Positions 43,790-54,760 of a stretch of 64,000 bases of DNA are shown in pieces. The position numbers were made by a program, and so were the translations under genes. The DNA is taken from assembly GCA_049487715.1 (NCBI GenBank), contig CP150585.1:62001-126000 (forward strand). The letters are read 5' to 3'. Source of the DNA: Pycnococcus provasolii. Lineage: Eukaryota > Chlorophyta > Pseudoscourfieldiophyceae > Pseudoscourfieldiales. Numbering within the stretch: position 1 is the stretch's first letter; every line of letters starts with the position of its first letter. The notes beneath the pieces are model-generated. The model was not told the DNA's origin and searched no databases. It saw only the letters and a program-made list of their open reading frames with translations.

Positions 43790-45945
43790 GGATTCTTCTT
43801 AAGAAGGAGGTTCACGAGGCCGAGATTCGCAGATTCGCAGATTCAACAATGAAGATGTTTCCCAAGAGCAGAATGAAGAATAATTGACCAACGCGTTTTC
43901 GGGGCCCGAGGTTGTTGTCAAATAAATGCTTCTTTGGGGGAACCGGGGAAGCCGAACAAAACGAACAAAACAAACGGTGCTGTGGCTGTGCTGTATCGTA
44001 TCTTTCAGGGAGGGAAGTTGCCTGCTTTGCTCTCTTCTGCTAACCGTTTTTCCCTCCGTTTTTTTTCTGTTTTTTGCCGCGTCAGATTTTTGACAGATTT
44101 TCCGAGGAGGAGGATTTGATTTGTTTTTTTTTCCTTCTCCCAAGAATTCTTTTTTAAGGGTGTAGATTTCCCTTAAATTTAAGAAGGACTCCACAGTACA
44201 GGTACTCCCTTAACGTCGCTTCTTCTTTTTTTTGAAAAGGAGGGTCCCTTGAAGATGCTGCTGCTTTGCTGCTGCTTCTTGTTAGTCTAAGGTAACTAGT
44301 CAAGTCAAGAGATACGAGAGGGAAGTCCTGAGACTTACGTACTGCAACACAATGCAACGCAACACAATGCAACACAATGCAACACAATGTAATTGTAAGC
44401 CACAAAACACGACTTCAGGCACTGACTTCAGGCACTGACTTCAGGCCCTTAAGAAGGCGCGAGAAGTGCGAAATGCAGTGCTCTAGAGCGGAGAGCTGTA
44501 AGTGCGAGAATGACACCGCACAATGACACTGAGCAGAATGAGAATGAGCCGGAGAGGGGGAGATGAAACAAAGGGAGGAACGAGCTTGAAGGAGTCGGAA
44601 GAAGTCTCGGGACCCCCCTCCTACGGGGAGGAAGGGGGAGGAGGCTCATTAAGCGCGCCAAGGGATCCCTTTCCCCCTTCTCCCACCTAGGAGGACTCTC
44701 CACTCTCCACCTAGGAGGAGGACGCGGAAAGCGCGTACAGTACCTTATTGCTCAAACCCAACCTCCCCCCGGGCGTAGGTGGGAAGAACACCAGTCACGG
44801 ACGTTTGGACGGTGCACAGTTTCCGGGAGGGGGAGGATCTTCTTCTTCGGCATGGCATTGAGGGGAAGCTCATCCCTCGTGGACCAAAAGAAACAGTCCG
44901 ACCAAAACCACCGTATCGTTTGGGAACAACGTGGTCAACAACGTGGGTGGGTTTCTGGGCGCACGTGCTTGCTCTCTCTCAACATTCGTTTCCCGCGGGC
45001 AAAACGCGTCAAAATTTCCCCCGGGCTGGGGGGGCTTTTTCAGGAGCTTGAAGGAGGTCTCAACCATGGAGCTCTCAAGAGTGGTCGGTTTGTTCGCGTC
45101 AACAACCCATGTGTGTTTGGAGTTCGCGCAAATCTACGCATACAGTACCCTAGGCTGGTTCCTTTTGTCTCGCTGTTTCTTTTTCGCAGGGATGGTCAAA
45201 ATGCAAGCTCGTTAAAGGGACGTTTAAGTCGAGGGCGACGAAAAAGTATCCCCTTGCACCCTGATAATTTTATGTCTTTCTGTTCGAGATCCTTGATTTT
45301 AACGCTCCTTCGAGTGCCGAGGGGTCCGATTGAAAAAATCCAAGGCTTCGAAGACGAGATTCCCATTCGCACGATCCCAGAGACTCCTAGGACCTAGAGA
45401 GGTAGCGGATATCGAGCCGAGCACGTCGCTTCACGCGCTTCGTTGTTCCCCCCTCTTTTTTTGAGGGATCCCACACGAGTTCCACTGCTCAAGGAACGCG
45501 CGAACCTGCCGAAAAGCATAGCCGAAAGAAAAAGAAAAGCAAGAACAAGGGCAAGGGGGTTGGTTTGACGCGTTTGTTTGTTTCTCACCGCCCTGGTGCC
45601 ACGTGGGACGAAACTCCCCCCCCCCCCCCCTAGAATCTTAAGAGCTCACAGACGGATCCCCAAACCACCCTATTGCAACAGGCATTTTGTGGTTTGTGGT
45701 TTTTTTTGTGGTTGCAGCCTGATTTTTGGAGGCCCGTTTCAGCTTCTTGTTTGAATTTGATTTCCGTGACGTCCGACGCCGTGGCCGCCGCGGCCACCGC
45801 GTCCGCCTTGAGCACTGTTGAAGGAATGTATCTACACGGTTAGATTAGTTACAAAGGATATTAATTTAAAAAACTGGTTTCTGTATAAACAAACGTTTCT
45901 TAGTACAACAGTAGTCGTAGTGGATGGATGGATGGATGTTAAACA
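43790..45945. other. Long intergenic region without a supported gene
   Basis: AT-rich to 44450, then mixed. It holds CAACACAATG repeats (44346-44390), triplicated GGCACTGACTTCA (about 44415-44445), GGGATCCC at 44662-44669 and 45465-45472, and a C14-type run at about 45617-45631. A plus-strand frame at 44852-45397 lacks codon bias. A GC-rich island at 45768-45815, with a CTAAC/CAACAG splice-acceptor-like stretch on the minus strand, could be an orphan exon. Confidence 0.5.
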
Positions 45946-47637
45946 TTATTCCACCAACGACGCGCCGGGCGGCACAGAGTGATCGTGGTTCAAAACCTTC
46001 GGACGAATGCCCAGCTCCATGCTTCTCCTCGCCTCCAGGTACAAGTTCACGCCGCCAAGGTGGTGCGTGCCCTCGTGGCTCGGAGGCAGCGAAGGGTCGG
46101 GTTCGCCAGCCGTCACGAAGTACGTCGGCTGCAACGTCTCGGGAGACGCGAGAGGCGCTTGCTTGTGGTCGTCACTGGCGGCAGAACTCAGCGAATGGAA
46201 CGAAGCGACGGGAGACATCGTCGGCGTCTCCCTCCTCGACGGCCGCTCGATCCCGGACTCCTCGAGGTCCTCGAGCGACAAGTGCGACGAATTGCGATTC
46301 GTGCGCCGGATGAACGCCGCGTCTTCGCTTTCCATCTCGAGCGTGAAAGGCGACGGCGCGCCAAGCGCGCTGCTGACGTCGGACCTCTGGCACAAGTTCA
46401 AGAACATGTCCGGCGTCTCGGATATCTCGTTGATTCTGTTCACCGCCGTCACGCGCCCGCCGCGCCCCCACCCGAAGAGTCCCGACACGCAGCCCGTCGA
46501 GCTCGACTTCTTCATCGTCAGCAGCGGAGCGTCCAAGCGACTCTCGGGCGGGAGCATGTCCACGACGCACAGCGTGATGTCGTCCTGAATGCCGTACGTC
46601 TGGATGTTCTGCGCGACTAATCGGTCAGCCGCCGCCTGCGCCGGAAAGCCGCGGCTCTTCGTCGCCGTGCCAAGGTACCCCTGCGTTTCCCAGTGGCCGT
46701 CAGAGCCGAGCACGACGCGGCAGCCGCGCTTGAGCGCCGCGCCGTCGTTGAGCTGCATCAGGTCGACCATGCCAACGTGCGGCTTGGACAAAATGGCGAG
46801 CCCGACATCGTTGTCGCCGATGGCGCGGCTCAGGCAGAGCCCTCCTGGCCAGACGCGCAGAGGGCCGACGGGGTGGCCGTCCCTGTTCTGCAGCCGCGCA
46901 ATCGTCGCACCCGCCTTGACGAGGCGCAGCTGCTCGTCTCGACTAATGTCGACGCGAAAGTTGTACGTGAGTTGCGTGACCGCGTTCACGCCCACGTCGA
47001 GACATGCGAGACTGTCGCCGACGTTCGCGGTGTACACGCGCCAGCCGTCCATCAGCACGACGGTTGCCGTGGATCCGCCTTTGGCGTGTGAGTTGCAGTA
47101 CATACCGTCGAGGTCGAGGAAAGTGCGCGTGAGAGCGAGCTCGATGAGCTCACTTCTCCTGTCGGTGTCGTCTGTGCGCGCCTTTGAGTTTGCGTTCACG
47201 CTTGCGACGGCCGCCCGCAGCGCGGCGCCGAGTGCGCTCTCGAAGTTGTTGGCTAAGAACACCGCGCAGTCGGGTCCGTTGTGTCCGTCAAACACGCAGA
47301 ACGCGCGCAGGTCGTGTTCGTTTTGGTGAGCGGAGGCGCCAGCTGCGCTACTACTTGATGGCGGCAGGCCAAATCTGGATGAGTTGAAGCTGCACGTCAC
47401 GAAGCGATCTTCCCCTTTTTTATCTTTTTTCGCGAAGCCGTATCTGATCAAAGGCGGTCGTGGAGAACGAGCTGCACCAGCATTCCCGTCACCGGAGGCT
47501 GACGACGCCGCCGACGCCGCTGACGACGACGAGCTTTGAGCAGCAGCTATTCCTGCTCCTGCTCCTCCCTGGTGACCACGTTGTTCGTACCCTCCTCCTG
47601 GTGATGCTGGTGAAGAAGCTATGTGGCTCGTCGACAT
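45946..47637 (-). CDS. PP2C-type protein phosphatase
   Basis: A 563-residue protein from an ATG. Metal-dependent Ser/Thr phosphatase: after a Ser/Ala/Gly-rich N-terminus the PP2C domain runs from YGFAKKDKKGEDRF, through AFCVFDGHNGPDCAVFLA (the DGH metal site, about 119), GSTATVVLMDGWRVYTANVGDS, SRAIGDNDVG and VVLGSDGHWE (about 316), to GIQDDITLCVVDML (about 352). The DG and DD/DN acidic residues for two metals are in place; Trp usually follows SDG-x, and here it is HWE. A roughly 200-residue Ser-rich tail has no domain. There is no targeting peptide, so probably cytosolic. It starts 310 nt from the AAGAAAT microsatellite upstream. Confidence 0.92.
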   Translation of the reverse strand: MSTSHIASSPASPGGGYEQRGHQGGAGAGIAAAQSSSSSAASAASSASGDGNAGAARSPRPPLIRYGFAKKDKKGEDRFVTCSFNSSRFGLPPSSSSAAGASAHQNEHDLRAFCVFDGHNGPDCAVFLANNFESALGAALRAAVASVNANSKARTDDTDRRSELIELALTRTFLDLDGMYCNSHAKGGSTATVVLMDGWRVYTANVGDSLACLDVGVNAVTQLTYNFRVDISRDEQLRLVKAGATIARLQNRDGHPVGPLRVWPGGLCLSRAIGDNDVGLAILSKPHVGMVDLMQLNDGAALKRGCRVVLGSDGHWETQGYLGTATKSRGFPAQAAADRLVAQNIQTYGIQDDITLCVVDMLPPESRLDAPLLTMKKSSSTGCVSGLFGWGRGGRVTAVNRINEISETPDMFLNLCQRSDVSSALGAPSPFTLEMESEDAAFIRRTNRNSSHLSLEDLEESGIERPSRRETPTMSPVASFHSLSSAASDDHKQAPLASPETLQPTYFVTAGEPDPSLPPSHEGTHHLGGVNLYLEARRSMELGIRPKVLNHDHSVPPGASLVE

Positions 47638-48927
47638 TATCCAACGAGAAATCCTATCCTATCCTATAAGAAATAAGAAATAAGAAATAAGAAATAAGAA
47701 ATATACTGAACTAGAGAGAGAGAGCTGCTGCGACTCCGATGAAATGATACCCGCAGAGCTCGAGAGAACAGTTCACAGGAATAATACTTTAAGAGCCTCC
47801 TTTTCTCTGTCCTCTGAAGTCCTCTTAAGTTCTGTATACACACACCTAAGCTTAAGGGTAAGGTCGGCCACCTACCTTAAGGCTGTGATAATGGGCCCAG
47901 GTCGAAATAATGGGGGCCCAATGGCCTGGTGCCCTAGGTTGCCTAATTTAGTCTACCTTAAGGTCGGTTGGGTTGTTTTCCACCCCCCCCTTGGGCCCCC
48001 TTTTCTTTGATCCGCGTCACCCACCCGTGGAGTTGTCTCCCGGAACCGCTCACAGGACAGCCGGAACGCGCAGCAATCGTATGTAGGGTGCACCTCGTCG
48101 CCTCACGTGAGCTCTGCCATCTCCCTGTCTGAGGCTCTCTGAGACCTCTCGGCTCTGAGGTCAGGGCGTGCGTCGTGAGCCTCAAATTCCTTTTTTTAAG
48201 TCGTTCTTCGCATGTGGGACACGCGCTCTCATCATCGAGTCTCGTACTTTTCTCGGGTCCATCGTCCATTATCGGGAGAGATCAGGGACCGTTTGTCTTG
48301 CTTTTTGCACTTGCCCTCTTGCAGATGATCCAATGGACGATGAGCCGTGTACACTGTGCACCCTACAATCTCTCACCCAGAAGAGACCCAGACACTGTGT
48401 CACTGTCTACTGCCAGAGGTCGGACAGAGGAGACTCTCGAAGGATGGTCGCCTCTTATGCGACTCTCGTTCCCACCTGGTGGTTGTTTGCTGGGACGGTG
48501 AGTTGCCCGACCGAACCTTGCCAGTGCCCACGAGAAAAGGCCACGACGAGGCGACGCAGGCAAGAAAAGGAGGAAGTTTTACATACATGCCCAGAAGTCC
48601 AGAACCTCTCGGAGGATCCTCGAACCCTAACCCCTACCCCCCCCTAACCCTAAAGTTTTACAGTAGCTAGTCTAATGTGAGAGGTCGCCCCGAACCCTTT
48701 AACCCTAACCCACTCCCCTAGCCCTACCGGGTACCCCCCTTCCGGAATTCAAACTCGGCGTTTGAAAAAAACTTCAAACCCGGCTTGCAATTCCAACCGG
48801 CCTGCTTCGTGCTTGCGCGCGTGCGTGCTTGCTTGACACTGACAGTGTCACTTCACTAGTGGCAAAGAAACAGTTTACGCGGCCTGCCTTTTTTTTCTTT
48901 CTCGGGAGCAGTTTTTAGTTAGAGGCC
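47638..48927. other. Intergenic region between divergent genes
   Basis: It carries an AAGAAAT microsatellite (about 47664-47702), CTTAAGG words, and at 48620-48725 a cluster of CCCTAACCC, CCCCGAACCC and CCCTAGCCC words upstream of the EF-hand gene. No gene is supported; the frames at 48168-48670 have no recognisable content. Confidence 0.5.
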
Positions 48928-51900
48928 ATGGCGGGTGTGCCTCCGTACTCGCTCTCGTTAACGGCAGCACCATCTTTTGGTCAGGTGAATTCCACGGTCT
49001 TGAATTCACAGGGGGACTCCTCCTCCTCCTCCAATAATGGTAATGGTGTTTGGCTTTTGGATCCGGTTCGTCACGGCGCGTTAACACTGTACGTTGACCG
49101 AACGACATCTTTGGCGTATGTTCCCGCGCAGGCGTCCGCGTCTAGCATTGCAAAACAAGGGCAAGGTGCCATGGGGGAACCCATCCTGTACGGAAGGTAG
49201 GTTTGTTTGTTTGTTTGCGAATGTTGTGCTTTTTGCTTCACCTTACACTTACACTTACACTTTTTTATTTTTCACACTTTCATTCATCTTAAGTGTCGAC
49301 GAGAATGGCGTCGTTCGCAAGTCTGTGAGCCACGACGTGTTCACGCGACTTAACAAGTACATATCCACAAGCCACACGACGCTGCCTGCTCTGTTCCAAC
49401 GACTCGACACGAACGGCGACGGCGTGCTCTCCAAAGATGAACTTGGCGTACTGCTCGGGCAAATTGCGCCGGAACTCACGACGGGTGAACGAGAGCACGT
49501 CTTCGCCGCGTTCGCGGCGCTCGACGGCGAGTACCACAAGACGGCGGGAACGACGGGCGACGCGGGAGTCAGCCTGCACGAGTTTCAAAGGGCTGTCAGG
49601 CAGGCGCAGGAGGCGGCGGCTTCGCTGCAGGGAGCTGCGCGCCCTGGTCTTACCGCTGGACGACACGGCGGCCCTGGACGACACGCGGATGGCCAGCCAC
49701 CCGAGGTGTTCGAAAAGCTCGGAGGACGCATCAGAGGGGACATGCGACGGGCGAAGCAGCTCTTTGACGCGCTCGACATTCACAACAAAGGGTACCTCAA
49801 GCCAACCGGTGTCGTGCGCCTCCTGAACAAGCTCGTGCCAGGTGGCATGTCGCCGGAAGAACGGCGGTACGCTGTCGCGGCGATAGGAGCGCACGATCGA
49901 AACGGCGACGGGCGCATATCGTTCGGAGAGTTCTGCAAGGCGATGCGCATCGTGCGACCAACCATCCGCAAGACGCCAACGAACATGACGTCTGCACCCG
50001 CGTACGCAGGATACACGCAGATGGACGTTCCTGGCGGCGCGCCATTCCTCACACCCACGGGCCCGGTCGTCGCACAGCACAGCTCCGGGAAGATGGTGGT
50101 GCCGTCACAGCGGCCGCTCGCCCGCCCGATGGACTGGGACGTGTTCGCGCTCATCGACGAACACATGCGCTCGCCAGACGGTGAGCACATCTTCCTAAAA
50201 ATGTTCGCCGCGCGCGCAGGACGTGCGGGCACGCTCACCGCCAAGGCATGCGCGGAAACGCTGCATGAATGGATTCCCGTGGACTTGCTGAAGGGCCACG
50301 TGCGCTTTCTTGAGGAGATGCTCAATCTCGAGGCACCCTTCGTTGCGAAAGGCGCGGGCGCCGTGCCAGCACATGGCACATCTGGTGCCGGCAGCATCGC
50401 CGAGATGGCCCAGCGTGCCGCGGTGGGAGTGAGCGGTGCCGCAGGCGCCAGTTCAGCCGCGGGAATGTTCACCGTGCAAGCGCTCATGCGTTCCATCAAC
50501 GAGTGCTTCGAGTGTGCAAGACAGGTCAAGTCCGCCGCGAAGCCAGCTGGTGGGGCTGAAAATCCAGCCGCGCGCGCCGCGCGCGCCGTCATCCATGCAA
50601 TTCGCGCGGATGCCGCACGTGCCCAGACGCTTTTCGAGCACTCGGCTACGCAGGCGGCGGGTGGTCGACCACCGAGCGTTCCGACGTCTGGTGGAAATGC
50701 GACGCGAACGCTTGGCGACGTGGACGCTCGTGCACTGCCAACCACCCACGTGGGTGCCTACGCAGCGCTGCTCGAGCCAGGCCTGAGCCTTCTGCAGCGT
50801 CGTCTCGTTTGCTCCATCGCGACGTCGACAGACGCGCAGGGCGCTGGCCAGCTTCAGCTTTCGTTTGCGAACCTGCAGAGTATTTTAGCTGCAGCGGCTG
50901 GTCAGACTCAGGGCAGCGGGAAACAAAATCCAGCAGGCAAAAGTGCCGCACAGTACCCTAACCATCTAAGCTACGGAAACTCCATGGATCCACGTGGAAT
51001 GGGAATGATGAATCCCATGATGAATCCGTACGGATTGGCACAGGGTGGTTCTCACGGAGGCGTTCCGCCCATGGCATATGGCCACCACATGGAACCTGAG
51101 GATGTCATCGCGTACGCAGTGCGCAAGAATGCCACCTTGCGTGACGCAGAGCTGACACGCGCTCTCAAGGATGTGGCTGCGAAGGGCGATCCCGATGGCC
51201 AGGTCGATGCCAGCGCGGTGAAGCAGGTGGATCAGGCGCTCAACGCTGCACTTCTTCGAGCGGGGCAAGATACGTCGCGATCCGCCGCAACGATGGACAT
51301 TCGCTCGTCGGCATCATCGTACGGGGCATATTCCACAGCCGCGATGGGCGCCGGGCAGTACTATCCCCACCAAACCGTTCATGCCGCCGCGCCCTACATG
51401 CCGAATCCCTACGCAGATCTTACCGCGCCAGTGGGAAGTCGCATGCATCCGCCCCCGATGCATGCTGCCCCGGGCATGCCACCACCCAGTGGCATGCCGC
51501 CAGGAGCGATGGGAATGGATGCTCAACGCTTCGCTGCAACCATACCAGATTACTACCGCTACCACGGACCGACTGGAATGTTGCATCCTCGTTTTGCCGT
51601 GGATGCATCGCGCACGGCTGGGGCTCTTGGCGAGGATACGTACCCAATCCCCGTGAAGGAGATGGAGGAGCTTGACTTGTACCACAGATGGACTCGCCAA
51701 CGGCGCGAACTTGTCTTGCAGCAGTACGACCTTGAGCAGCAGCGTAAGATGGCACGAATGAAGCAACAGAAGGCGAACGACTTGGCGACGAACAAGCTAC
51801 TGTTCGAGATTGACCTTCGAGAGAAGAAGCTTCAGGACAACCTCGACAAGGTGGCGCTCGCACTTGGATTAAAGGAGAAGGAGACTGCGAAGCTTGAGGC

Positions 51901-52501
51901 TGTGAAGGATGGCAAGCCTGCCATCATCACACCGGACGAGTTGAAAGATCGCATAGGCAAGGCGATGGACGCGCAGAAGAATATAATCAAGCACTATCAG
52001 GGACTTGACCGCCGGCGAAATCTTGACGTGCCTTACGGCAACGCCTACCTGCAGCCGCAGGGGACTGACGAAAAACGTTACCCTCGTCCTGACGTTGCAT
52101 ACGGGATGGAGGAGCTTGAGAAGCTTCGCCGTCTCGCATACGAGCGGGGTATGCCCTTTCCCATGCCCATGCCGCCGGGAGTGCCCCCTCCGATGGGAGG
52201 CGTGCCACACTACCCCACGCCCGACGGCCTTGCCACATCGTATCCGCCAGCGTATGCCTTCGGTGCCGCATCCCCGAACGAATATGCGCGGATGCTTGGA
52301 ATGATGCAGCCATTCCTTGAGCATGCTTATCCACCTCCGCCGCAGCACACCGACCCCAACGTGGTTGGCGCACTAGGTGGCGCGGGCATGCACCCTCTGT
52401 GGCAACGCATGGGATATCCCGTTCCCGAAGATCTTCCGAATCAACCCGAAGCTGGCGCAGGCGCGGGCGCAGGTGCTGCAGCTGCTGCTCCTGCTGACTA
52501 A
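48928..52501 (+). CDS. EF-hand scaffold protein, one intron
   Basis: A 1158-residue protein from exons 48928-49196 and 49294-52501. The 97-nt intron starts GTAGGTTTG and ends CTTAAG; joining gives an uninterrupted SVDENGVVRKSV. Two good EF-hands are present: RLDTNGDGVLSKDELG (about 127) and AHDRNGDGRISFGEFC (about 289), with degenerate partners between them (ALDIHNKGYLKP). A helical middle follows, then a Met/Pro/Gly/Tyr-rich stretch (about 650-850, PPPSGMPPGAMG-like), and a long coiled coil (about 870-960, WTRQRRELVLQQYDLEQQRK). The end is Pro/Ala-rich. Calcium-responsive structural or vesicle-associated scaffold is likely. The long C-terminus is not a family I recognise. A 3' element starts at 52514. 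Confidence 0.85.
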
Positions 52502-52513
52502 GGTCGCGAAAAA

Positions 52514-52562
52514 ATTCAGTAATGGAACTGGGTTTACTTTGTCCAACTACTGTATGGTCGTC
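52514..52562 (+). promoter_or_regulatory. Recurrent 3' flank element after the EF-hand gene
   Basis: Second copy of the TTCAGTAA...TTTACTTTGTCCAACTA element, 13 nt after the stop, followed by TATGGTCGTC. See the copy after NTF2 at 41114. Confidence 0.4.
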
Positions 52563-52669
52563 GTCTAAGGTAGTTAGACGACATGATTCCCACTCCCCAT
52601 GCTTCAGCCAAGTGCTTTATGGAAAGATCAATTTACTTTACAGATAGATGTATTGGTACAGTCAGTCCC

Positions 52670-54760
52670 TTATTCGTAGTGCGCGATTATGGCAGCGGCG
52701 ACAAGGAATGCGCCATACGCAAGCAGGCATCCGACGCCAAGTCGTCGCGTGAGCTTGTATTCATGCGCGAGCGGAACGGCGATGAGCGCGTATGAATTCA
52801 CGGCAATCGTGAAGAGGAGCAGGGTGGTAAGCAGCGGAGTGGACTCGGTGCGGATACGTGTGGCAGGCCCACTCGATCCCGCGGGAGTCTGATGCACGGC
52901 AATGTAGTACAGAAATGCCACGGAAAGTCCGACGAGCATGTTGAATGCTGGTCCAGCGAAGCACGCCGAGATGGCGGTGGTAATCTCACCTTGTCTTGCA
53001 ACTGTCAGCATCGCAACGAAATCGCCAACGCTTTCTCCGATGCCAAGAATCGATACACCAAGGAAGTCTTGGCTCAAACCGTTGGCATGTCCCAGCGCGT
53101 GGAGAACGGCGACGAGTTCATTCGCGACAAGATTCATCCACAGGCCACTCAGCAGGAAGATGTACAGCGCGAGGCGAACGGCAAATTCCGGCGACTCGGG
53201 TTTGGGCGTCTCCACACCGGCGGCACCTTCTTTCGTGGATACGCCGTTTCTCTTCGCCTCGACGTCAACCTCATTGTCGTCGTTCCCCTGTTCCGTCCCG
53301 TACGCGAGAGTCACGAGAGTGCACGAGAGAAGAACGCAGCTCACGGCAACAACGCAGTACGTGTGCATGCCGTACTGCGATGGCGTGAATCCAATGACGA
53401 ACAGAAGGAAGATAGGCGTGAAGAACGCCATCCGGACAGCCTGCATGCGCCGTATGCCCGTGGATGCGGTATTCGCCATCTCAGGCATCGTGAGGGCGAT
53501 GAGATGCGCCATCGGATCCTGCGTTCGATGCCAAAATCGACGAAGCATCCCTGAAATACTGTTATCCGTGGCATGGCTGGAGGTGGAGGCGGCGGCCACA
53601 GCGGCGGTACCTACAACCCGTGGGCTTGCAGGTGGCGTTCGCCCCGGTGATCTTGTGGCTGCCGCTGTTGTCGTCAACGTCGCCATGCTCGACTCAGCCT
53701 CGAGGCTGACGCCAGCTGCGCTGAAGAACGGCTTGAACGCAAAGATGACGACGATGTACGCGACGTACATGGTCAGAAGGAGTGCGGATGGCAGCCATCC
53801 GAGCGACTTCATCTGCGAAACGACGGCAACGGCGATCGTCGCGAGCAGATTCGTGCCTGCGTCTCGAATGTACGCGCGTGCATTTGGGATTCGCATGCCA
53901 TCCCCGCCGAGGCAGACGACTGCAAATACGACGCAGTTGATGAAGAGCGCGGATCCGACGACGGAGCTGACTGCGAGCAGGTAGTCCACCTTCTCGCCGG
54001 TGTTGACCGCCGCAAGTTCGGTGAATATGTCCGGCGCGCCCGCAGCCATCGATAGCAGCGTGACGCCCGCAACATCGGGCGGGAGTTTCCAGTGGTCGGC
54101 GAGTACGCGAATGGCGGGTACGAGAAACCGTTCGGCGACCACTGCAAGGCACTGGAAGAGCACGGCAAGCCAGGCGCACGATGCAAGCTGCATGAGCACC
54201 TGTGCGACTTGTCTGTCGTTTGTCTTGCAGTAGTACACGTCAAGATAGTCGACAAAGTTGACGTCCGCAAGGCACTCGTGCACGACGCCAACGTACTTGC
54301 ACCGGTCTTTTCGTGGGACATGCGTGGGTGCGCAGTCCTCGTCGACGTCCACGCCGATCTGTGCCGCGACATCGCGTTCGACGCGTTCGGCGGGATCTTC
54401 CAAGAAGTGCTGGTTGGGCATGGCGTGCGGCACGTGCGACGGTTCCAGCACGGACGAGTCGGGTAGGTCAACAACGGGAGCGGTGGTGGTGGGTTCCATA
54501 GTGTCAGTGGCGGCGGCGGTGGTTGATGATATGGTGCTGTGACCGCTGCGTGTGCTGCCGCTGTGTGTTCTCGCGGCCGACGAGTGGTGGTGGCGGTGGT
54601 GGTGGTGGTGATTGTGCGTAGGTGTTGATGAGCCTGCTGCGCCATCCCCACCCTCCGACGAAACTTCGGAAGACGCCGCCGCCGCACCAATAGTGAGGGT
54701 GGAAGTTGCGGCCATCCAGAATAAGAAGCATAGTAAGCAAGCCGATGTCCTAATCATCAT
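52670..54760 (-). CDS. CCX/NCLX-type cation/calcium exchanger
   Basis: A 696-residue protein from the ATG at 54760; the frame upstream to 54943 starts only with GTG. A signal peptide (MIRTSACLLCFLFWMAATSTLTIG) is followed by a His/Ser-rich luminal region. The exchanger core has two alpha-repeats: GVTLLSMAAGAPDIFTELAAVNTG (about 230-252) and GVSILGIGESVGDFVAMLTVARQG (about 567-590), the latter followed by ISACFAGPAFNMLVGL. AAGAPD and GESVGD carry the acidic ion-binding residues, as in NCKX6/NCLX and plant CCX proteins. Eleven to twelve helices surround a large cytosolic Ala/Thr-rich loop. Predicted: K+- or Na+-dependent Ca2+ export at an internal or plasma membrane. A TGTAA lies on the minus strand at 52638-52642. 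Confidence 0.93.
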   Translation of the reverse strand: MMIRTSACLLCFLFWMAATSTLTIGAAAASSEVSSEGGDGAAGSSTPTHNHHHHHRHHHSSAARTHSGSTRSGHSTISSTTAAATDTMEPTTTAPVVDLPDSSVLEPSHVPHAMPNQHFLEDPAERVERDVAAQIGVDVDEDCAPTHVPRKDRCKYVGVVHECLADVNFVDYLDVYYCKTNDRQVAQVLMQLASCAWLAVLFQCLAVVAERFLVPAIRVLADHWKLPPDVAGVTLLSMAAGAPDIFTELAAVNTGEKVDYLLAVSSVVGSALFINCVVFAVVCLGGDGMRIPNARAYIRDAGTNLLATIAVAVVSQMKSLGWLPSALLLTMYVAYIVVIFAFKPFFSAAGVSLEAESSMATLTTTAAATRSPGRTPPASPRVVGTAAVAAASTSSHATDNSISGMLRRFWHRTQDPMAHLIALTMPEMANTASTGIRRMQAVRMAFFTPIFLLFVIGFTPSQYGMHTYCVVAVSCVLLSCTLVTLAYGTEQGNDDNEVDVEAKRNGVSTKEGAAGVETPKPESPEFAVRLALYIFLLSGLWMNLVANELVAVLHALGHANGLSQDFLGVSILGIGESVGDFVAMLTVARQGEITTAISACFAGPAFNMLVGLSVAFLYYIAVHQTPAGSSGPATRIRTESTPLLTTLLLFTIAVNSYALIAVPLAHEYKLTRRLGVGCLLAYGAFLVAAAIIAHYE

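Noticed and set aside
44852-45397. A 181-residue plus-strand open frame with ATG
   Set aside because: Composition and codon use differ from neighbours, with no recognisable motif.
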